NCBI GenBank assembly: GCA_964560325.1 | Contig: CAZLLV010000180.1 | Span: 1-8,995 of the forward strand | DNA: 8,995 bases | Origin: CAZLLV01 sp964560325 | GTDB lineage: Bacteria; Acidobacteriota; Thermoanaerobaculia; Multivoradales; DATKCC01 | Direction: 5' to 3' | Shown here: positions 6,101 to 8,995 of the stretch, piece after piece | How positions within the stretch are numbered: the first letter of the stretch is position 1 | How the letters are laid out: each line of letters begins with the position of its first letter | Made by a program: the position numbers and the translations under genes | The notes under the pieces: generated by a model | The model's input: the letters and a program-made list of their open reading frames with translations, nothing else | Database searches by the model: none | What the model was told of the DNA's origin: nothing

Positions 6101-7914
6101 GGATCGAGCGGCACGTAGGCGGCGCCCGCCTCCATCACGCCGAGGACCGCGACCACCATGTCGAGCGAGCGCTCGAGGTGGACGCCGACCAGCGGCTCGG
6201 CTCCGGCGCCTCTCTCCGCGAACCGCCGCCGCAGGTGGCGCGCCAGGGCCGACGCGCGCTCGGCGAGCTCGCCGTAGGTCAGGCTCTGGCCTTCGAACGA
6301 AACCGCCTCCGCCGACGGGTCGGCCGCCGCTCGCTCGCGGAAGAGCGAATCGATGGTGGCGCTCTCGGGGAGCTCCCGCTCGGTCCGGTTCCACTCCTCC
6401 ACCACCGTCCGCCGCTCCTCGTCGGTCAGCAGCGGCAGCTCGGAGACCGGCAGGTCTGGGTCGGCCACCGCGCCCGCGAGCAGGCGGCGGAAGCGGTCGG
6501 CCATGCGCGCGATCGTCGGCGCGTCGAACAGGTCGACGTTGTACTCGAAGAAGCCGGCGAGCCGCTCCGGGTGATCGGTCATGTAGAGGGTGAGGTCGGT
6601 CTTCGCCGTCCGACTGTCGACCCCGACCGGCTCGATCTCGAGGCCGGCGATCTCGAGCCCGGACCTGCCGCCCTTACCCGATGGATCCGCGTTCTGGAGA
6701 ATGAACATCGCCTGGAAGAGCGGCGTGCGCGACAGGTCGCGCGGCGGCGACAGCTCCTCGACCAGCTTCTCGAACGGCAGCTCCTGGCGCGAGTACGCCT
6801 CCAGCGCCGACTCCCGCTCCCGCCCGACCAGCTCGCGGAACGAAGGATCGTCGGAGGCGTCGGTCCGCATCACCAGGGTGTTGGCGAAGAAGCCGATCAG
6901 ACCCTCGACCTCGCGGCGCAGGCGGTTCGCGATCAGGGTGCCGAGACCGAAGTCGCCCTGCCCCGAGTGGCGGGCGAGGAGCGACCGGTAGGCCGCCATC
7001 AGGACGATGAACGGCGTCGTCCCCGTGACGGCGGCGAAGTCGCGCACCCGCTTCGTCAGGTCCGCCGGCAGCGCGAAGGTGTGCGTCGCGCCCTCGTAGG
7101 TCTTGAGCGGCGGCCGGGGGCGATCGGTGGGCAGCTCGAGGACCGGCGTGTCGCCGAGCCGGGGGCGCCAGTACTCGACGTGCTCGGCGAGCGCGTCGCC
7201 CGACAGGCGCTCGCGCTGCCAGACGCCGAAGTCGAGGTACTGGATCGGCAGCGGTGGCAGGGCGTCCGCCGAGTCGGCTTCGTACAGCTTCGCCAGCTCC
7301 TCGACCAGGATCCCCTGCGACCAGCCGTCGTAGGCGATGTGATGAACGTTCAGGTAGAGCAGGTGCGACGCGGGGCCGAGCCGGTAGAGCCGCGCCCGCA
7401 CCAGCGGCCCGGTCGTCAGGTCGAACGGCTCGCCGGCATCCTTCGTCGCCCGGGCGCGCGCCTCCGCCTCCGGGTCCTCGGCGTCCGACACGTCGTCGAG
7501 CGGCAGGCCGGGCACGACCCGCGGGTCGCCCGGCTCGTGGATCACCTGCTTCGGCACCTCCCCCTCCTGGCGGAAGACGGCGCGCAGCAGCTCGTGGCGG
7601 GCGACCAGGCGCGCGAGCGCCCGGCGCAGGCGCTCCGGGTCGAGGTCGCCGCGCAGCCGGAACGCCTGCGGCACGTTGTACTCGGCGCTCTCCGGCTCGT
7701 AGCGGTAGAGGAACCAGATGCGCTCCTGGGCGAACGAGACCGGGTGGCTTTCGGCGTCCCGCGGCACGATCGGGATCGTCCCCGCGCCCCGGCCGGGTCC
7801 CTGGCCGCCGTCCGGGGCGGCGCCCGGGCGGCCCTTCACCTTGGCGAGGAGCGCCGCCCGCTTCTCGGGCGACAGCCCGGCGAGTCGTCTCTTGAGATCG
7901 GTGTCGATGGACAT
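3133..7914 (-). CDS. Single-module NRPS: condensation - adenylation (predicted Gly) - carrier - degenerate epimerization domain
   Basis: This 1593-aa protein would add one amino acid to a peptide passed from the upstream NRPS. The condensation domain (about 52-485) has SFAQERIWFL from Ser60, RHELLRAVF, an intact active site HHIAYDG (His191, catalytic His192, Asp196), IGFFANTLVMRTD and SRTPLFQ, all LCL-like. The adenylation domain (about 505-1040) has FTSGSTGKPKG (682-692), YGPTETTIW (825-833), YRTGDL, GRIDHQVKVRGFRIELGE and the A10 Lys1031. Aligned by eye to GrsA, its code is D728 I729 L732 Q771 L797 G799 M824 I832 W833 K1031 (DILQLGMIWK), a glycine-type code from memory. The carrier domain has Ser1088 in GGDSL, the form typical before epimerization domains. 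The last domain (about 1135-1580) is E-type by TPFTPAQLHFLE, RTVGWLNTIFP, PNGGIGYGILRY and FNYFG, but carries Phe1275 and Leu1413 at the two catalytic positions. There is no thioesterase. The basic N-terminus (KRRLAGLSPEKRAALLAK) may dock with the preceding acidic tail. The 20-bp gap to the upstream gene indicates an operon. Confidence 0.96.
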   Translation of the reverse strand: MSIDTDLKRRLAGLSPEKRAALLAKVKGRPGAAPDGGQGPGRGAGTIPIVPRDAESHPVSFAQERIWFLYRYEPESAEYNVPQAFRLRGDLDPERLRRALARLVARHELLRAVFRQEGEVPKQVIHEPGDPRVVPGLPLDDVSDAEDPEAEARARATKDAGEPFDLTTGPLVRARLYRLGPASHLLYLNVHHIAYDGWSQGILVEELAKLYEADSADALPPLPIQYLDFGVWQRERLSGDALAEHVEYWRPRLGDTPVLELPTDRPRPPLKTYEGATHTFALPADLTKRVRDFAAVTGTTPFIVLMAAYRSLLARHSGQGDFGLGTLIANRLRREVEGLIGFFANTLVMRTDASDDPSFRELVGRERESALEAYSRQELPFEKLVEELSPPRDLSRTPLFQAMFILQNADPSGKGGRSGLEIAGLEIEPVGVDSRTAKTDLTLYMTDHPERLAGFFEYNVDLFDAPTIARMADRFRRLLAGAVADPDLPVSELPLLTDEERRTVVEEWNRTERELPESATIDSLFRERAAADPSAEAVSFEGQSLTYGELAERASALARHLRRRFAERGAGAEPLVGVHLERSLDMVVAVLGVMEAGAAYVPLDPEYPSDRIAYMLEASGLGVVISQEKLVEKLELPEPGEGRTVPEVVRIDTEWAAIAAAPAAGDEPAPVQSPDALAYVIFTSGSTGKPKGVQVAHRSVVNFLRSMARRPGFEAGDSLLAVTTLSFDIAGLELYLPLTTGGRVVVASRDTAQAGEQLLARIAEVAPTVMQATPATWRLLLEAGLSGKSGAMPRKLLCGGEALPRELADRLLAHGGEGAELWNMYGPTETTIWSAVLRVEKGKEQVPVGPPIDNTALYVLDRRLSPAPVGVPGELLIGGRGLARGYLGRPALTAERFLPDAFATRPGARMYRTGDLVHWRPDGTVAFLGRIDHQVKVRGFRIELGEIESVLASHPKVKQAVVIVREDRPGDKRLAAYTTAEEAGAGDSEGGEAKPATVGELRAHLKERLPDYMVPPIFIALDKMPLTPNGKVDRKALPAPDRNRPELGEEYVAPRNPTEAALAAIWSETLGLERIGVNDDFFELGGDSLMVIKVVSKANKQELGITTKQVFQNRSIAELAAVAGTQVLLAEQGVVSGETPFTPAQLHFLELGHPNPGWHSLGALLEIDVLHEHAVEKALELLLEQHDNLRLRVVGSAAPDAAPGERKLVTDPEPNLELHRFDLTGLSEEERQVQVRDTIFALTKGFDLANGPLFHAAIFEQGPGLPKMVFLHAHFFAADVGSWHPILDDFDTYYRHLAKGEEAPRQPKTTAAKQWAERLAERSESEELKKEIPFWTAEERRLATPLPYDHPDGHNRFSTATQFMTKFDEEETKALLVTLPRKHGVQIDGVLMTAILDAFHRWTGGRTFLVDLLGHGREALYDDTDLTRTVGWLNTIFPVALALDDPDDVVASVKSVNKQIRSIPNGGIGYGILRYISRDPRMIEAMGSLPQPQIFFNYFGPDNEEQLATFRKNAHWGGYVLDKETRRLRPFAVGVFVKHNQMLIKWEYSPTLHDRETVAAVVEHAESALYALLADVGLPDRRKKKEEPAGSPV
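3400..4503 (-). other. Epimerization-like domain lacking both catalytic residues
   Basis: This marks the C-terminal domain of the 1593-aa NRPS. Active epimerization domains use a His (second of HHxxxDG) and a Glu (first of EGHGRE), His753 and Glu892 in GrsA from memory. Here the first motif reads HFFAADVGSW (1274-1283), so the catalytic His is Phe1275, while Asp1279 and the Ser-Trp pair are kept. The second motif reads LLGHGRE (1412-1418), so the Glu is Leu1413. The Asn-Tyr pair of the last motif is kept (Asn1497, Tyr1498 in FNYFG), as are RTVGW and GIGYG. The surrounding frame has no stops or frameshift, and the fold motifs look maintained, so this is not a decayed pseudogene stretch. It could be a silent E domain, or one reused for protein recruitment as X-domains and siderophore interface domains are. 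Confidence 0.85.
5051..5141 (-). repeat. A-domain repeat, copy in the complete NRPS gene
   Basis: This is the partner of the repeat at 8539-8629, in the same orientation and about 3.5 kb away. It covers the A8 core of the glycine-type adenylation domain. The synonymous match goes beyond what motif conservation alone needs, suggesting fairly recent duplication or gene conversion. Confidence 0.8.
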
Positions 7915-7924
7915 GACGTTTCAG

Positions 7925-7930
7925 CCTTCT
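7925..7930 (-). promoter_or_regulatory. Ribosome binding site of the complete NRPS gene
   Basis: The minus strand reads AGAAGG, ten bases before the ATG at 7914. It lies wholly within the 20-bp gap after the upstream NRPS stop codon, so no separate promoter fits between the two genes. The spacing is slightly long, but no better start with a site of its own is seen nearby. Confidence 0.6.
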
Positions 7931-7934
7931 GTCT

Positions 7935-8995
7935 TCATTCGGAGGACTCGGAGGCGCCCGCGCCGAGCAGCTCGGCCAGCTCGTCCTCCGACAGGTTGTC
8001 GATCTCGTCGAGCGCCTCGGAGAGCGCCGCGGCGTCCAGGCTCTCGAGCTCCATCTCCGTGACGCGCCCGGCCAGGCGAGCGACGGTGCGGTCGTCGAAG
8101 ATGGCGCGCAGCGGCACCTCGAAGCCGAACGCCTCCTCGATGCGCGTCATCACCTGGGTGGCCCGGAGCGAGTGGCCGCCGAGCTCGAAGAAGTCGTCGT
8201 GCACCCCGACCCGCTCCACGCCCAGCGTCGCGGACCAGATGGCGGCGAGCTTCTCCTCGGTCGGATCGCGCGGCGCGACGTACTCGTCGGCGAGCGCCCG
8301 CCGGTCCCGGTCGGGGGCCGGGAGGGCCTTGCGGTCGACCTTGCCGTTCGGAGTGAGCGGCAGGGCGTCGAGGGCGACGAAGACCGCCGGCACCATGTAG
8401 GCGGGCAGCCGCTCTTCGAGGAGCGCCCGCAGCTCGGCCGGGGGCGCCGGCTCGCCGCCCGCCGCCGTCGTGTACGCCACCAGCTCCGGATCGCCCGGCC
8501 GGTCCTCGCGCACCACCGCCACCGCCTGATCGACCGCCGGGTGCGACGCGAGCACCGACTCGATCTCGCCCAGCTCGATCCGGAAACCGCGCACCTTGAC
8601 CTGGTGGTCGATCCGCCCGAGGAAGGCGAAGGTCCGGTCCGGCAGCCGGCGCGCGAGGTCGCCGGTGCGGTACAGGCGCGCACCCGGCGCCTGGGAAAAC
8701 GGATCCGGGAGGAAACGCTCGGCGGTCAGCGCCGGCCGTCCGACGTAGCCGCGGGCGAGGCCGCGGCCGCCGATCAGAAGCTCCCCCGGCACGCCGACGG
8801 GCGCCGGCGCGAGCGACGGCTCGACCACGTGGAGCGAGGTGCCGGCGATCGGGCCGCCGATCGGCACCGCGCCCGTGCCCTCGGCGACGCGCAACGCCGA
8901 CGACCAGATCGTCGTCTCCGTCGGTCCGTACAGGTTCCACAGCTCCGCGCCCTCGGGCAGGGCGGCGAGCAGGCGGTCGGCGAGCGCGCGCGGCA
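7935..8995 (-). CDS. Non-ribosomal peptide synthetase, 3' end only (adenylation C-terminal part + carrier domain)
   Basis: This is the 3' end of an NRPS gene whose start lies beyond the right edge; about 352 codons are visible and the frame stays open to the edge. It opens inside an adenylation domain just before core A5 (NLYGPTETTIW). It continues through A6 (GELLIGGRGLARGY), A7 (YRTGDL), A8 (GRIDHQVKVRGFRIELGE) and A10 (NGKVDRKALP, with the substrate-carboxylate Lys). A carrier (PCP) domain follows with DDFFELGGHSL; the phosphopantetheine Ser codon is at 8169-8171. GGHS is the form usual for carriers that feed a condensation domain, which fits the next gene beginning with one. The last ~40 residues form an acidic, helix-like tail (IDNLSEDELAELLG) that may dock onto the next protein. 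The three specificity positions in view are Leu, Ile and Trp plus the A10 Lys, compatible with a glycine code but not enough to call a substrate. The domain is very similar to the A domain of the next gene. The TGA stop lies 20 bp before the next start. Confidence 0.95.
   Translation of the reverse strand, partial: PRALADRLLAALPEGAELWNLYGPTETTIWSSALRVAEGTGAVPIGGPIAGTSLHVVEPSLAPAPVGVPGELLIGGRGLARGYVGRPALTAERFLPDPFSQAPGARLYRTGDLARRLPDRTFAFLGRIDHQVKVRGFRIELGEIESVLASHPAVDQAVAVVREDRPGDPELVAYTTAAGGEPAPPAELRALLEERLPAYMVPAVFVALDALPLTPNGKVDRKALPAPDRDRRALADEYVAPRDPTEEKLAAIWSATLGVERVGVHDDFFELGGHSLRATQVMTRIEEAFGFEVPLRAIFDDRTVARLAGRVTEMELESLDAAALSEALDEIDNLSEDELAELLGAGASESSE
8539..8629 (-). repeat. A-domain repeat, copy in the upstream partial NRPS gene
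   Basis: This 91-bp stretch encodes the A8 region and differs at only six positions by eye from 5051-5141 in the next gene, including identical runs of 32 and 26 bases. The likeness extends well beyond it, with another 32-base identical run at 8745-8776 matching 5257-5288. It is a direct, paralogous repeat formed by module duplication or recombination, not a mobile element. Confidence 0.8.

Noticed and set aside
3122..6394. Minus-strand open frame of 1090 codons overlapping the complete NRPS
   Set aside because: Another frame of the same strand as the NRPS with an Arg/Gly/Ala-rich product and no motifs; the frame at 3133-7914 has every NRPS core motif.
6178..8400. Plus-strand open frame of 740 codons opposite the NRPS genes
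   Set aside because: Same antisense shadow effect; it crosses the junction between two real minus-strand genes and has a low-complexity Arg-rich product.
8880..8995. Glycine call for the upstream partial adenylation domain
   Set aside because: Only three variable code positions (Leu, Ile, Trp) and the A10 Lys are in the window; six positions lie beyond the edge, so a substrate cannot be named.

Overview
The window is GC-rich (near 70% by eye) and carries four genes, all on the minus strand and tightly packed, so they read as one operon running from the right edge to the left edge. The dense coding, strong G/C bias at third codon positions, long NRPS genes and a DUF5916-type outer-membrane protein suggest an uncultivated Gram-negative lineage such as Acidobacteriota (Thermoanaerobaculia-like), with Myxococcota or Gemmatimonadota as alternatives. 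This placement is inference; no marker gene is present.

Layout in order of transcription, right to left: (1) the 3' end of an NRPS gene (8995-7935), holding the end of an adenylation domain, a carrier domain of GGHS type and an acidic tail; (2) a complete single-module NRPS gene (7914-3133, 1593 aa) with order condensation (LCL-like), adenylation (ten-residue code read as DILQLGMIWK, a glycine-type code), carrier (GGDS type) and epimerization-like domain; (3) a 109-bp gap, the only notable spacer; (4) an MFS exporter of the DHA3/EntS-like kind (3023-1608); (5) a DUF5916 / CBM9-like outer-membrane protein (1596 to beyond the left edge), whose ribosome binding site overlaps the MFS stop codon.

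How they would work together: the two NRPS proteins extend a peptide in trans (acidic C-tail to basic N-head, GGHS carrier feeding an LCL condensation domain), the last module in the operon probably adds glycine, the MFS protein moves the product across the inner membrane, and the DUF5916 protein sits in the outer membrane and may help it leave, re-enter or be sensed.

The most interesting point is the terminal epimerization-like domain. It keeps nearly all family motifs, but both residues held to be catalytic are replaced: the second His of HHxxxDG is Phe1275 and the Glu of EGHGRE is Leu1413. It follows a carrier predicted to hold glycine, which has no stereocentre to epimerize, and no thioesterase or reductase follows it. 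It may be a fossil or a repurposed domain (recruitment platform or unusual release site).
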